Below, one piece after another: positions 18,729 through 29,690 of a stretch of 64,000 bases of DNA. Source of the stretch: Cladopsammia gracilis (Eukaryota; Cnidaria; Anthozoa; Scleractinia; Dendrophylliidae); NCBI GenBank assembly GCA_022457155.1, contig JAJGOT010000318.1, positions 448,001 through 512,000 of the forward strand, given 5' to 3'. The first letter of the stretch is position 1, and every line of letters starts with the position of its first letter. The notes beneath the pieces were generated by a model. The model did not search any database, was not told where the DNA came from, and worked only from the letters and a program-made list of their open reading frames with translations. Both the position numbers and the translations under genes were made by a program.

Positions 18729-20015
18729 TTACACTATAACCAATTCATTGCCAACCTTATCAATAACAACTTCTTCCTTATACAAAACTATAGCATGTAC
18801 ATTAAAATTTGCATCTGGGTTAGCTGTTAATCTATATCGAAATATAAGCTGTTTTGGATCTCTTGTTACTTTTTCAGTTTGATATGTAAGATCAAAATAA
18901 ATTAATCCATATAGAGAATTGTAATTTGCTAAATTCAATTGAGTTCCACTATTATAGTCGTTTTTCCTAAAACCGTATGACATTAAATCATTAAATATTC
19001 TTACTTTTGATTCCGAATCATACTCAGTTTCTGGATAAAAGACTCCGTTACCATACTCTAATCTGCAATTTAGTAATGATGAGTTGTTATCTCCTACATT
19101 TAATTTAAAAGTGTCCATTAAATAAGGCGAATCTTCAACCATTGCATCATTAGGTGGGTTGGTTCTTTTTAAATAAACAAAAATATGTTGAACATTATCA
19201 ATACTACTTGATATTTGGAAAAATCCTGATGATTGTGAAGGAGCTGACAATTCATACATCTCCCTTAAATATTTCCATTGTGTTTCTTTCAAAAATGAAC
19301 TAACAAATTTATCATACAGAGAATCTTTTGGTGTTAATTTTGGAACCCAAAGCAGAAACCTATTAACAACAATTCTGCCAGCATCAGTACCATTAGCCAT
19401 GTGAATTAGTTCATCATCATTTTGTAGCTCAATGTTGAATTGTAATTGCATAGGTACTAATATTTTATCTTCAAGTTCTTCAAAAAATGAAAAACGATTT
19501 AACGGAATAATAATATTGATGTTTTTAGCGCCTCCATTACCATCGTTTTGTACAGCTTGAGTTTGTACTCGTCTAGCTTCATATCCTGTATTAGTATTAG
19601 CTGTTGTATTATCAGTATCTAAATACCAGAAACTGTTTTTAGCTACTGATCTGCTAAAATCATCAGAGTATTCTAACAAATTTTTTACGAAAGTCACTTT
19701 ATGCAAATTATCAGTATCATAAACTATTTTACCTGCAGATTTAATCATAAGATGATCAATTAAACTATGTGATCCATTTATAATTGTAATTCTAGCAGCT
19801 TGGGCATAGCCTGCTCCATCTGCTAGTTTTTGAAGCTGAAATTGAACTTCAAAATATGCATTATACCAATCGTAGAAACTCGATCGATCATTGATCGTGA
19901 ATTTATACCCATTTTTCACTTGGTGTTGATTGTTAGCTGGGGCTCTGATTACATCATCAAGTTGGAATCGTACCAACTCATATCTTTGCAGATATTCACT
20001 TGTTCTAAACGACAT
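18729..20015 (-). CDS. mcp: Polinton major capsid protein (double jelly-roll)
   Basis: A 428-residue intact frame with strongly beta-type sequence, no signal peptide and no membrane segments. Blocks such as RFQLDDVIRAPANNQHQV and FSFFEELEDKILVPMQLQF match the protein family annotated in animals as F54H12.2-like, which has been identified as the Polinton major capsid protein. The assignment also rests on its place between penton/core and protease genes. It would form the hexon-like trimers of an icosahedral particle. The frame has no breaks, unlike its neighbours. A TATA-like AT stretch precedes ATG 20015. Confidence 0.85.
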   Translation of the reverse strand: MSFRTSEYLQRYELVRFQLDDVIRAPANNQHQVKNGYKFTINDRSSFYDWYNAYFEVQFQLQKLADGAGYAQAARITIINGSHSLIDHLMIKSAGKIVYDTDNLHKVTFVKNLLEYSDDFSRSVAKNSFWYLDTDNTTANTNTGYEARRVQTQAVQNDGNGGAKNINIIIPLNRFSFFEELEDKILVPMQLQFNIELQNDDELIHMANGTDAGRIVVNRFLLWVPKLTPKDSLYDKFVSSFLKETQWKYLREMYELSAPSQSSGFFQISSSIDNVQHIFVYLKRTNPPNDAMVEDSPYLMDTFKLNVGDNNSSLLNCRLEYGNGVFYPETEYDSESKVRIFNDLMSYGFRKNDYNSGTQLNLANYNSLYGLIYFDLTYQTEKVTRDPKQLIFRYRLTANPDANFNVHAIVLYKEEVVIDKVGNELVIV

Positions 20016-20095
20016 TATATTATTATGTTAGATAATTTTACAATTATATACCATAATTTTGTAATATATAGATGTTTTCAATCATTTTATTGATT

Positions 20096-20492
20096 CTATA
20101 CTACTCTTACTCTACGCCTTCTTTTCACACCAGATCCTGATATCAATCTATTGAGTATCATATCAGTACTTTCATCTTGCTGTTGCTGTTTAATGGGTGA
20201 GGATGGAACATTTGCCGTTTGTCTTGTAGCTCCTTTTCTCAAATTTGCCAATCTTTTCATTATTAGGTCTCCTGACTTCTGTGATACTGCCTCACCCAAT
20301 CGCTTACCTGCATGCGATATCCCCGATTCTAGTGCCTTCTTTGCTATTGGCTTAGCAAATTTCTTAAAAACAGCTGATGCCACACTCTAATGGTTTGAAT
20401 ATATTATCAACGATAAGCCCAGACCCTTTGTGTTGATATACAAATTTACCAAGTTTTGGATGGTAAAATCTTTTGAATTCATATGGTTTCAT
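20096..20492 (-). CDS. Small basic core/pX-like protein, frameshifted
   Basis: A first frame from ATG 20492 reads MKPYEFKRFYHPKLGKFVY and runs into a stop at 20364-20366. The second frame (from about 20383 to the stop at 20096) reads ASAVFKKFAKPIAKKALES and ends in VKRRRRVRVV. The two overlap around 20375-20390 and a one-base indel there would join them into about 130 residues. Small, lysine/arginine-rich proteins with alanine-rich helices in this position resemble the adenovirus pX core proteins that compact DNA. The role is inferred from composition and position. Confidence 0.7.
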
Positions 20493-20510
20493 TTATACTA
20501 TTATGTTATA

Positions 20511-21257
20511 TTATTCTAAACTTTTCAGGATTAGTGAAAATGATGTATCTGCCCCATTCAGGTCAACTAATCTTCTTTTTCCATCGGTGATATAAATCCT
20601 TACACTAGAAATCGTATTCTTATTCACAGGATTATAGGTGATTCTCCGGGGTTCTAAGGTGAATGAATAACTAGGTTGGAGAACACTGGTTGAGAAGGAA
20701 TAAATTATGTCCGTATCTTGACCGTCTACAAGTGAATCATTAATCAGATCACAATGGATATTCAATACATCTGTATCTTGTGATAGATTAGGCACTCTTG
20801 GCCCTATATTCATCCCACTTTGTAATAATTTCTTATCAAACCCGATGAGTTCATTGAAATTGGAATGGGTTAGATCAAGTTGGTAATTCTGAGCCAATAC
20901 TATCGTTACTCTGAATGTTGTATTATCGAATTCAAGAGTGATCGGATACGTATCACCAGTCTTTGTTATCTCCTTGATATATGTATTGAAGTCTGTATAA
21001 TTCCATACTCCAGCTGGAAAGGTGATGTTGTTAAATGTTGAACCACTATCGGAGCTATATTTGATTAATTGATTGTTGTATCCAGCATTAATATTAAACC
21101 ATGTAAAACTCATATTGATGATTCTGTTAAGACCAATAACATATTGCATATTTCTATCCAAAATTATAGGTCTAGTAAATTTTGTTGTAAAATCCTCAGG
21201 TTTATTATTCCCTTGATCTTTCACACTATAAGATGATAATACTATCTCTCGTTCCAT
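20511..21257 (-). CDS. Polinton penton-type minor capsid protein
   Basis: A 248-residue intact frame, rich in beta-type sequence (MEREIVLSSYSVKDQGNN, then PAGVWNYTDFNTYIKEI and ITYNPVNKNTISSVRIYITD). Length, position next to the major capsid gene and overall character match the single jelly-roll minor capsid (penton) protein of Polintons, which closes the five-fold vertices of the shell. There is no signal peptide or membrane helix. It starts 22 bp after the end of the PPxY-motif gene and runs the same way, so the block is probably co-regulated. Confidence 0.78.
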   Translation of the reverse strand: MEREIVLSSYSVKDQGNNKPEDFTTKFTRPIILDRNMQYVIGLNRIINMSFTWFNINAGYNNQLIKYSSDSGSTFNNITFPAGVWNYTDFNTYIKEITKTGDTYPITLEFDNTTFRVTIVLAQNYQLDLTHSNFNELIGFDKKLLQSGMNIGPRVPNLSQDTDVLNIHCDLINDSLVDGQDTDIIYSFSTSVLQPSYSFTLEPRRITYNPVNKNTISSVRIYITDGKRRLVDLNGADTSFSLILKSLE

Positions 21258-21279
21258 TTATATAATAAAGTTATATTAA

Positions 21280-22302
21280 TTATATTTTGAAATATTGACT
21301 AAACAATTTATTATATTGTGGTCTATTGATTGTTGATGTCTTCAATAATGTGTCCAATATAACTACTCCTGTATTTCGCATATCAATGCTAGTATTTCCT
21401 GCCAATATTTCACCAATAATCAATTCCAATTTTTTAGCAAGCTGCTTTACATCATTATAAAACATAATATTTCCGCCTCTCTGTTTTTTTCCCCGACTCT
21501 GGATTCCAGAACCTTTTATTGTTTCCAATTTAGTATTATAATGTTTTATGTATTCATTTAAAGTAACTCTTGCGTTGTCTATTCTTTTGTTCCGTACTTG
21601 TCTTTCACCTAATGATATCTCCCCCTTATTGTATTGTTTTGTAACAGTTGCTTTATAGCCACTTAATTGACTCCTTTTTGATTTGGCCTCCTTTATAATC
21701 TTATTAAGATATTTCTTAGTCTTTTGGGGTGTTATTGTAGATTGATTCAATATCTTATCCACATTTTCATAATTCACAATACCAATATCATTCAAAATCT
21801 CATTACTCGTATCTTCATCATCTAATGCATAATCAATCTCTTCGTCGTCATCATATTCTGGTGGTAAATCCTCAGGTTCCGGAGGCAGGTACTGAGGATC
21901 AACATAAATCTGCTTCTTTCCTTCAATAAGATCTTGTAAAGATTCGTCATATGTTGGAGGTTTTGGTACCAGTTGTTTATCTTGTTGTGGTGGTACATAA
22001 TCACCAAAATCAATCAGACCTTCTACATCCATGTCTTCATATGGATCAACTTCAGGCATATAGTCAATACCAGGCTCACCTTTCTTTGGTGGTCGCTTTT
22101 TTCTCTGAGGTATACTCGAAACTAAATTACTGTCAATAACATCATCTAATTTACTAGTCACTGGTTTAAATACCTTCGCCAATGACTGTTGGCTTGTCTG
22201 CTGACCAATATCATGTTTCGTTATTATATTATGAACATAATTAATCTTATTTCCTAATTCAGATTTATTCTTTGCAAGTTCTTTCCATTTAAGTAAACTC
22301 AT
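21280..22302 (-). CDS. Polinton structural protein with PPxY-type late motifs
   Basis: A 340-residue intact frame. The N-terminus is helical and basic (MSLLKWKELAKNKSELGNKI). The middle is acidic and proline-rich with KPPTYDESL and LPPEYDDD, both PPxY motifs of the kind that recruit Nedd4-family ubiquitin ligases during virus budding. The C-terminus is lysine-rich then hydrophobic. The homologue in other cnidarian Polintons has no assigned function. It is the first gene of the left block. The CACTA element begins only 21 bp upstream of its ATG, so its natural promoter has been split. Confidence 0.75.
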   Translation of the reverse strand: MSLLKWKELAKNKSELGNKINYVHNIITKHDIGQQTSQQSLAKVFKPVTSKLDDVIDSNLVSSIPQRKKRPPKKGEPGIDYMPEVDPYEDMDVEGLIDFGDYVPPQQDKQLVPKPPTYDESLQDLIEGKKQIYVDPQYLPPEPEDLPPEYDDDEEIDYALDDEDTSNEILNDIGIVNYENVDKILNQSTITPQKTKKYLNKIIKEAKSKRSQLSGYKATVTKQYNKGEISLGERQVRNKRIDNARVTLNEYIKHYNTKLETIKGSGIQSRGKKQRGGNIMFYNDVKQLAKKLELIIGEILAGNTSIDMRNTGVVILDTLLKTSTINRPQYNKLFSQYFKI

Positions 22303-22323
22303 TTATTATTATATTATTACATT

Positions 22324-22765
22324 CACTACTGGGAGCAACCCTGTGAAATTCATGTGAAATTCATGTGAAAACCATGTGAAATTCTGTGCTGTTTTCACAT
22401 GATTTTCACATGATTTTCACATGGTTATTCACACAGAACTTCACAGGAGTGTGAAAAACCATTTGAAAATACCATGTGAAACGGGCTCCGCACTTTCACA
22501 AGTTATTTCACAGCATAGGATGTGAAATACCATGTGAAAATAATGTGAAACATAATTCACCAGGCAGATAAAGTCTCCTGTGAAAAAGGATGTGAAAATA
22601 ATAATTATGTGAAATACCATGTGAAAAAAAATGTGAAAAAGACAAATGTAAACTACCATGTGAAAAAGGGTGTGAAACTAAAATCACAAGGCAAAAAACC
22701 CTGTAAAAATTGATGTGAAATCACCAATCATGTGAAATACTATGTGAAAAAGTACTTTCAGGTAT
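22324..22765 (+). repeat. Left CACTA terminal repeat and subterminal array
   Basis: After the 58-bp terminal repeat, the motif CATGTGAAA or a close variant (CCTGTGAAA, GATGTGAAA) recurs about 20 times up to 22750, at irregular spacing. A few inverse copies (TTTCACATG) lie at 22394-22440. In plant CACTA elements such subterminal motifs are binding sites for the element's own DNA-binding protein; here the role is inferred. Confidence 0.85.
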
Positions 22766-24100
22766 ATACTGTAGTGCTCGACATTTCGGCTGTCACAGCT
22801 TCCCTTGATTGTGTTTTAAATGTTATAATTATTATATTAATAGCTTTAATAATTCATGCAGAGATTCAATCTCTACATACATGTATATATGTAAGATCCC
22901 ATGGATATAATATGCACTTTTGTTTGCACCACATATATATATTCATGTATATAATTATGTTGTGGTTTAAATGTTTCTTTTTAAACCAGTTTGAGTTTCT
23001 TTTCCTTTGTCTCAGATTATGGTAATGAATGATCTGAGACAAAAAAAAATTAAAAAAAAAAACGACAACATAAGCAATCAGATACGAAAAATCATCAGAC
23101 CAAATGGAATTAAAGGAAACTTCCTATAAATGACTTTTATTTATACCAGTGAGCCTAGCTTGGCCTTAAGGCCCATAACTGCAACAAAATGTATATGTAC
23201 ATAGAAATTGATGTTTAAATATAATGCTTTTTGTTAAAAAAGTATAATTATATTCAGATATAACATAAAATAATTATGTATTACAGGGCTCAAAAAGTCC
23301 TGTCGGGTCGTCAGGGACAAGGAGATTTTTGTGCCAGCAAGTAACAACAACTTAAATTGTCCAAGCTAGTAGAACTTAAAGATTTGATTTTGTTTTTTTC
23401 AAACCCTAAGTACATTAGCTAGCTATACTAGCTAAAGTGGTCGCCAACTTCAAAAGGCTAGTTGCCTTTTATTTTTTCGAACCTTTTTTTCAAATTTGCA
23501 CCTTTTAATTAGGGTGGATACCTATACTAGTTAATAATGAACATGAAACAATGGATTAATATAATAAATCCTAGCAACACGACACACCCATCATCATGAT
23601 CACATGGATGATGCAATGATAAACTACGAAGTGAACACTAGAATGCACCATATACACAACATAATTGTTTGAAATCCATTATGGAATCTAGCGACAGATT
23701 TTTTTCCTGAAGGGCATGTGCCAATTTTTGAAAAATAACTTCACGGGTGAAAACCAGTTACTGCCACAGATTTTGCTTTATACAGGTCTTCAGGTAAGGT
23801 GAAATGAATAATTCTAGTCGCTAACATAAATTGGTGACTAATGTACCGGTAAGTGAATTGGCGATTGTATGTATTAGGTGCAATTTTGTGCCCTGATAAG
23901 AAATGCACAAGTGGTAGTTTTAAGGTAGCAGGAGTGACTTTCATGCAGAAAAAGGTTGACAATAGGAAAGACTAATGAATATAACGACATTTTTTGGCAA
24001 CTTTCAAGCTTAGATTGGCCCTTTGTCAACAGGGCAGAATACTTCAAGGCTGTGCTTTTAGAGTTCTTTTAGTATAATTTAGGGTACCAAGCAGTTGAGC
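22766..24100. other. CACTA interior, nothing recognised
   Basis: Short frames on both strands show no domain, conserved motif or plausible splice pattern. The stretch is moderately AT-rich with small homopolymers. I see no gene, terminal repeat or RNA gene. Confidence 0.5.
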
Positions 24101-24247
<147 letters not shown>

Positions 24248-24455
24248 GCAGAAGATCTGTATTCTTGTTGCCTGAAGACAAAAAATACTTTCCTATGTAT
24301 GGAACCCAAGCAAAATTGAAATGTGAAAACACAGAAACTAGGTAACTGTGAACAGATTTGGGTTATTTGGTCCCAAAATGAATTGAACTTGTTAAGTCAC
24401 TCCTACTAATTTAAAGTTATGTAAAGCAAGGAAGCAATCTGATGACTTAGCTTAG

Positions 24456-26355
24456 TTACATGTCAACTACATGCTTTTCCTTCCTTTTCCTTTTAGGTCT
24501 AGACTGATCATCTTCTGTGTGGTTGTTGGTGTCTTCTGTTAAGTCCTGATCTGTGGCTATGCTTTCTAGGACATATACATAACCCTTATGTTTTCTTGGT
24601 GGTTTAGTTTGCATGTCTCCATGTGGGGTAGGTGGATTTGAGGCTGGTGGTGTTAATGTTGGAGAAGTTGTCGATCGACTGGTAGGTGGTGGTGTAGCAG
24701 GTGGATCAGAAGACGTTGACTGCTGAGGAGGTGTTGGAAGTGGAGGCAAATTATCTGTAGATGTTGAAATTGCTGATGTGTTTGCTCTGTTTGCTTTGCT
24801 TTGTTTTCTTGGTGGTTTAGCTTGTGTGTCTGCATGTGGAGTAGGTGGATTTGAGGCTGGCGGTGTTAATGTTGGAGGAGTTGTCAATCGACTGGTAGGT
24901 GGTGGTGTAGCAGGTGGATCAGAAGAAGTTGACTGTTGAGAAGAAGGTGTTGGAAGTGAAGCTGGCGAAGGATCTGTACGTGTTGAAGTTGCTGATGTGT
25001 TTGCTCTGTTTCCTCTGCTTCGGGCGAATGGCCCTTTTTTTTGCAGACCACTTAGGGGCCAATAGAATTTCCTGTTGACCTGCAATAATTTTTAATAAAA
25101 ATATACATTATAACACTTTTTTTTAAGATAAGCTTCAACATGTTTAGTGGTTACAAGCATGGCAGTAAAGCACAGAATTGTACCTGAATGTCCTTCAGAT
25201 AAGGTTTATCATTTGGCCCATCAAGCTTGATTTTCTCGTTTTCCGATGTGTAATTAGCGCTCATCTTGAGTTTGGCATAGATCTCTACAAAAATACAAAA
25301 TTGGACAATTAAAATAGTTTGTTCTATATGCAAAACATCACTTTAGGTACAGTCTCGATCTAGATCTTCTTTATAACATGTGAACTCTGAATTTCAAGTT
25401 GAAACTCAACTAATGATTAGGTTTTTTACTGCCACCAATCATTGTACTGTAGTGTTAAAAGCCAACATATGAGACTGCGATGCTTGACAGCAGTGAAAAC
25501 AAAACCATCGGCTGAATCTTAACTTTAGGGTTTAAAGGAGCAGTAGAGCAGCAAGTATTATACTTTAGTGTCCTTGAGTAACTTAGTTAAATATAACAGT
25601 TAAATACTTCAAAAGCATAAATTAAGTTATTTATCCATCCATCCATTTGACAGTTGTGCATGCAAATTGATTTCCAAGTGTTTTATGTCTATGTATGTAT
25701 CTGGGTCAAATATTTAAGTAATAGAGAGAAAAAGGGCGAGTACATACCATCTGTAGCTGACTTCCTCAAAAACCCAGCCCTTGCAACCTTATTGTTGCCA
25801 TCCATGACAAAACCTTCTTCCCTAAAGATTAGAAATCAGTACTATCTTAATAGGAATGCTGATTTAATCCATTAAATCCAGGCTCAGAAGATTTCATCTG
25901 AAATGTGTTTAAGTGCTTGTTGCCACAAAAGTCACATCTCTCAGAACACAGTGTACATGATAATAAAGAACAGATCAATGTCATAATCAGTTATGGCAGA
26001 TTCAGCTAGTGGTTTAAAAGGGGGATTTTAGCTGACAGTACACTCACTACTGCTTGTTTGGAAGACTTCCAACCATTATCACGTACTGGTCTACTATCTA
26101 GAACTGCAATTATATGACCAGGACCATCTCCATCATAAAATAACTGACAATGCAAAAAGTGCATGTACAAGTAAGAATGTCCCTGGATGTGCACACAATC
26201 AATTATCATTGTAGTTACAAATACGATACATACCCCTGTTTGAATTGGCAATCGCCATCCATTTCATTGTTTATTCTTGCTTGCACAATATCACTTGTGC
26301 TCTTCGGGGCCGCTGGTGCCTCTTTTGGCCGGACGCGTCTGCTGTGCCATCCCAT
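24456..26355 (-). CDS. Spliced gene of unknown function, proline-rich C-terminus
   Basis: Five GT-AG exons can be read leftwards: 26355-26234 (ATG, MGWHSRRVRPKEAPAAP), 26143-26048 (FYDGDGPGHIIAVLDSRPV), 25821-25748 (EGFVMDGNNKVARAGFLRK), 25284-25184 (MSANYTSENEKIKLDGPND) and 25079-24456. Exons 3-4 and 4-5 join in phase. Exon 2 does not fit its neighbours' phases, so one boundary is wrong or decayed. The last exon is low-complexity: a duplicated Ser/Thr/Pro block of about 70 residues (PPATPPPTSR, TLTPPASNPPTPH twice) and a basic tail PKRKRKEKH that looks like a nuclear signal. No family recognised. It lies inside the CACTA element and may be its own cargo or accessory gene. Confidence 0.55.
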
Positions 26356-26407
26356 ACTTTTTCAGCTAGTATGCAAATTTACAAATTTTGTAAAAAGTAA
26401 TATGCAC

Positions 26408-26548
26408 TTATTGACTAAGTGGGAGGGCCGGATGGGAAAATATTTGGCTCGAGGTCATGGCGTACGGACCGAGCGCAGGGAGGTCTGTACGGCATGACCG
26501 AGAGCCAAATATTTTCCCATCCGGCCCGACCTAACTTAGTCAATAAGT
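26408..26548. repeat. Foldback (palindromic) miniature element
   Basis: Two arms are inverse copies: TTGACTAAGTGGGAGGGCCG then GATGGGAAAATATTTGGCTC on the left, and GAGCCAAATATTTTCCCATC then CGGCCCGACC and ACTTAGTCAA on the right. A short centre rich in GTAC and GTCATG separates them. The structure would form a long hairpin. It sits about 50 bp upstream of the ATG of the spliced gene at 26355, in its promoter position. Confidence 0.85.
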
Positions 26549-26559
26549 ATTTTATCATA

Positions 26560-26990
26560 TGACCAATTTGAAGACAATATTACTTGAAATTTTAACACGC
26601 GAGGCCATCCGCTTTTGTAGTAGGGCCGTCCGCCTTTTTCCGGCCCCTCATACGGGACTTTCATCAATGGTTTTGCAAAGAAAAGGTTCGCAGCTGGGCT
26701 GTATGGGTCATATGATAATTTTTATTATTTTCCAAAATAAAAATATGCCAAATGAATAATACAAGATTTAATATCCTTCTTTCAGTGAAATACAATGCAT
26801 CTTTTTTTTTAAATCTTATATATATAGAACGTCTAAAGAACAATGTTATTCGGCAAGATATGTGTAGATATTGTTTTCACCTTTGTGACCTCTCACATGA
26901 AAACGTACATTTTAATAAGGCTTTTTAATAAGGCTCAAAGTGCTCTGTATCCGTTCATAATTAATGGCTGCCAGGTACTTATAACAGCCC
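26560..26990. other. CACTA interior between foldbacks, nothing recognised
   Basis: No gene or terminal repeat is visible. The sequence is AT-rich with a short T-run and TATATATA near 26815. Confidence 0.4.
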
Positions 26991-26999
26991 TGGGAGAAA

Positions 27000-27089
27000 C
27001 TCCTCAGGGACCAACTTGGTGGTCCATCAATTATAATGTTTTCTCAAAAACATTATCATTGATGGACCACCAAGTTGGTCCCTGAGGAG
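27000..27089. repeat. Near-perfect 90-bp palindrome (foldback MITE)
   Basis: CTCCTCAGGGACCAACTTGG at the left is repeated inverted as CCAAGTTGGTCCCTGAGGAG at the right. The arms continue through TGGTCCATCAAT and ATAATGTTTT to a five-base loop near 27045. The outer flanks (GGGAGAAA and GAGATTAA) do not give a clear duplication. Confidence 0.9.
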
Positions 27090-27576
27090 AGATTAAATCA
27101 AAGGGCTCTTAAAGCCATCTCGTTAATGCGTTAGATTACAGCTAGTTTTTTTTAAGGTGCAAGAAACGAGAAGATTTAAAGAACGCGTGTTATATTTTTG
27201 AAAAAAAAAGAGCTGTCAATTCATTGTGGAATTGAGACTAGAGGATAAGATTTTTCTGCGTTTTTGAATAAATTAGCTGAAAAATATGCTCTTGTTGTTA
27301 TGTAGTATCAAGGGATTTGGTAAGTGTATTTAAGGAGTTGTCGTATGTTAATTCGTTCTCTTGGTGCTCTTCGCTGGAGGCGGTTGACTTTTATTTATTT
27401 ATTTATTTATTTATTTACTTAGTTATTTATTTATATTTATTGCTTTTATTTACTTTATTTACTTTATTTCAATTCAGGATTTGTTTTGTGTCGACCCAAA
27501 GAGAGGCCAATTGTGCACAATCACTAAGGGACCGTCCGTGCGCAGAGAGTGTGGGACCATAAACAGTAAAGGACCA
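27090..27576. other. No gene; TTTA/TTTAT-rich stretch and a short repeated motif
   Basis: A run of TTTA units lies at about 27392-27470. From about 27520 the motif GGGACCATCTGTG or a variant occurs three times. The same motif recurs on the far side of the 27581-29081 element, so that element probably inserted into a local array of it. Confidence 0.5.
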
Positions 27577-27580
27577 TCTG

Positions 27581-29081
27581 TGAGGGTGGCAAAGGGGGGG
27601 TACCGATCACGCATCACGCCGAATTTTTGAGTGATATCACGCATCACGGAGAAAATTTTTAACCAATCACGCGTCACGTAAATAAGGAGTAATCCGGCAT
27701 TAAAATGGTAAAAAAACAACGTAGAGTCGGCGTAGGCCTACCTATTGAATGCATTGATATTGTATTTTTTTTTTGGAAGGATTGCATGTCAATTCATGAA
27801 TCTTAAAATGAAATAAAGGGTGTTGACGGGCATAGCACAAATCCTACTAGCGCATGGTGTGATTGTTTTGTCCTTTATTCACGCAGTTTTTTGGCTGGTT
27901 TGACTTTTACAGTTTAGCCCTGGCTAGCATATCTTATAAAAGATCTACCCCTCTTGTATGAAATAATAGATTTGTCTTAGTAAAGGTTGCGATTCTATTA
28001 AATGCCATTTGTCCATGAGGATCTGTTTTAAGTTACACATGGGCTGCCGTGGGTAATATTTCTTTGTGAGCTTTTGTTTTGTCTTTGAGAGCTGACTTTC
28101 TGTCAGAGAATACTACTTCTGAGAGCACCTTCTCAATGCTATTGTTAGGGTAGCCTCTTAGCTGTAGTTTTTATTTGAATTTATTGATGTTTTCCTCGAA
28201 AGTTTCCTTTGAAAATTTCGTTCAATTCTGAGCAGTCTAAGGACCTCTCCTTTGAAGAAACCTTTCTTGACTCCCGGTGGGTGACAAGATTTAAAGTGCG
28301 TGTATTTCTTCTTAGCATTATCGGCTTTATTTCGTTTTGCTTGTCTTTTGCGGTCAGTGTGTTTCTTATTCAGATACTTTCGTGTTTCTGAGACCTTCCG
28401 TTTATCAAGATTCAGGGAGCACACGAGGATGGGATTCAACATGTTTATTATTGGCATTCTCAAGTTCTGGCATGTTTTTCACCTGGACTCTCTCTTGTAC
28501 ATTTACGAGTGGCTTAGTGTCTTGTTCTTAGGCTGATTGACATATTAGTTTCGTTTGGCTTAGTAGCCTACTCGCTCTTCTTCTTTGCTTTGAATCAATG
28601 TTACGATAGTGGAATTTGATTAGCACTCCTAGTAATTTCTGTTCTGCCATGCCTGACATGTTGCCTGCTTTCTTATGGTTCCAATTTCCTTCTTGAATTC
28701 TTCGTCGGGTCTCATGTGCGCTTTGGCGTTGAAGTGTAACGTGTTAGGACAAGTCTCTTCTACCCTGTGAGCTTCGAGTTTTCTGATTGCGTTTTCTGAT
28801 TTCTCGATTCTGTCCTCGCCGTGCCAGGAACGGATTCTCTGGACCCACCACGAAGATCAAAGGTCAAGAAGCTTTCTAGTTTTTCAAAGAATGTTGAAAA
28901 CATTCACGTATCACGGAAAAATAAAAGGTAAATCACGCGTCACGCGCTTCTAAAATAGCAAATCACGCATCACGCTGCGCTATCTGATCACGCATCACGC
29001 CGTTAATTTGGGCACAATCACGCATCACGCAGTTCATTTTGGGGCAATCACGCGTCACGTAAAACCCCTTTGCCACCCTCA
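27581..29081. mobile_element. 1.5-kb TIR element with ATCACGCATCACG arrays
   Basis: The ends are TGAGGGTGGCAAAGGGG and its inverse CCCCTTTGCCACCCTCA. Just inside both ends are repeats of ATCACGCATCACGC and ATCACGCGTCACGT: three units left at 27606-27690, six or more right at 28905-29060. TCTG flanks both sides (27577-27580; 29082-29085) and may be the target duplication. The interior has no transposase but contains a Penelope relic, so it is non-autonomous. Superfamily not determined. Confidence 0.75.
27930..28463 (-). pseudogene. Penelope-like retroelement, C-terminal reverse transcriptase relic
   Basis: Read on the minus strand, fragments in different frames give HFKSCHPPGVKKGFFKGEVL and RGYPNNSIEKVLSEVVFSDR. 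These match the region that follows the palm in Penelope-like reverse transcriptases, where a SSCHP...K....GqaLRl pattern is followed by an RGYP block. Frameshifts separate the pieces, and no GIY-YIG domain is seen. The relic lies inside the 1.5-kb TIR element. Confidence 0.6.
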
Positions 29082-29085
29082 TCTG

Positions 29086-29690
29086 TGCCCATTAAAAAAA
29101 AAGGAAATTCAAGCACATTTTTGTGTTGAGTTTGTCAGGGACCATCTGTGCCCAGTCAGTAAGGGACCATCTGTGCCTTGTGTCTAGTCTGTTAGGGACC
29201 ATCAGTGCCTATATAAAAAAAAAAGAAAAGAAAATTCAAGGACATATTATAGTTTGAATCTTAGGGACGAAATGTGCACGAGGAGTTTTCGAATGCAATA
29301 TTTTATGTTTTTGTTAGTGCTTTTCTGTTTGCAGATGTATGTCGCTCTGAGATGTGGAGGGCGTTTTTCGCCTCAGTTCCTCTACATTTTTCAGCCGTTG
29401 CCGGCGAGCTTGGTTCGAGGAACCGTCCTCGCTTCTAGAGCGGACCACTGTGTTCTTACCTAGGAGATTTGAAAAGATGGAAACAGTGGGCTTGGTCTAA
29501 TCACATTTGTTACCTGCCTGTCAACCCTTTTCAATTTGCAGTTTAGTTGCAGTGCCTGCTTAATGAAGTCAGTTCCTCTTCTTCGGTGCTTAATGTCCTC
29601 TACAGGGTTTTGGCGGGTTTTTCCGTTTCACTGAGTTATGCGTTCTAAGAGCTTGTGATACTAAGTTTTTCCTCTTTTGTTTCCATATTT
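29086..29690. other. Motif array GGGACCATCTGTGCC, otherwise unassigned
   Basis: The motif GGGACCAT followed by CTGTGCC or CAGTGCC appears at about 29082, 29130, 29165 and 29198. No gene is supported up to 29690. A splice-acceptor-like TATTTTTAG precedes the recombinase relic. Confidence 0.4.

Noticed and set aside
22317..22322. 6-bp duplication TTACAT around the 26-kb element, as for a second Polinton
   Set aside because: TTACAT does flank the element if the repeat is taken to start one base earlier, but the terminus CACTA, the 3-bp ATT and the subterminal arrays fit the CACTA superfamily better. An 8-bp reading has a mismatch.
22324..22765. CRISPR-like array of short repeats
   Set aside because: The repeats are short, irregularly spaced and variable, with no fixed-length spacers, and mirror an inverse array at the other end of a transposon; this is a subterminal array in a eukaryotic genome.
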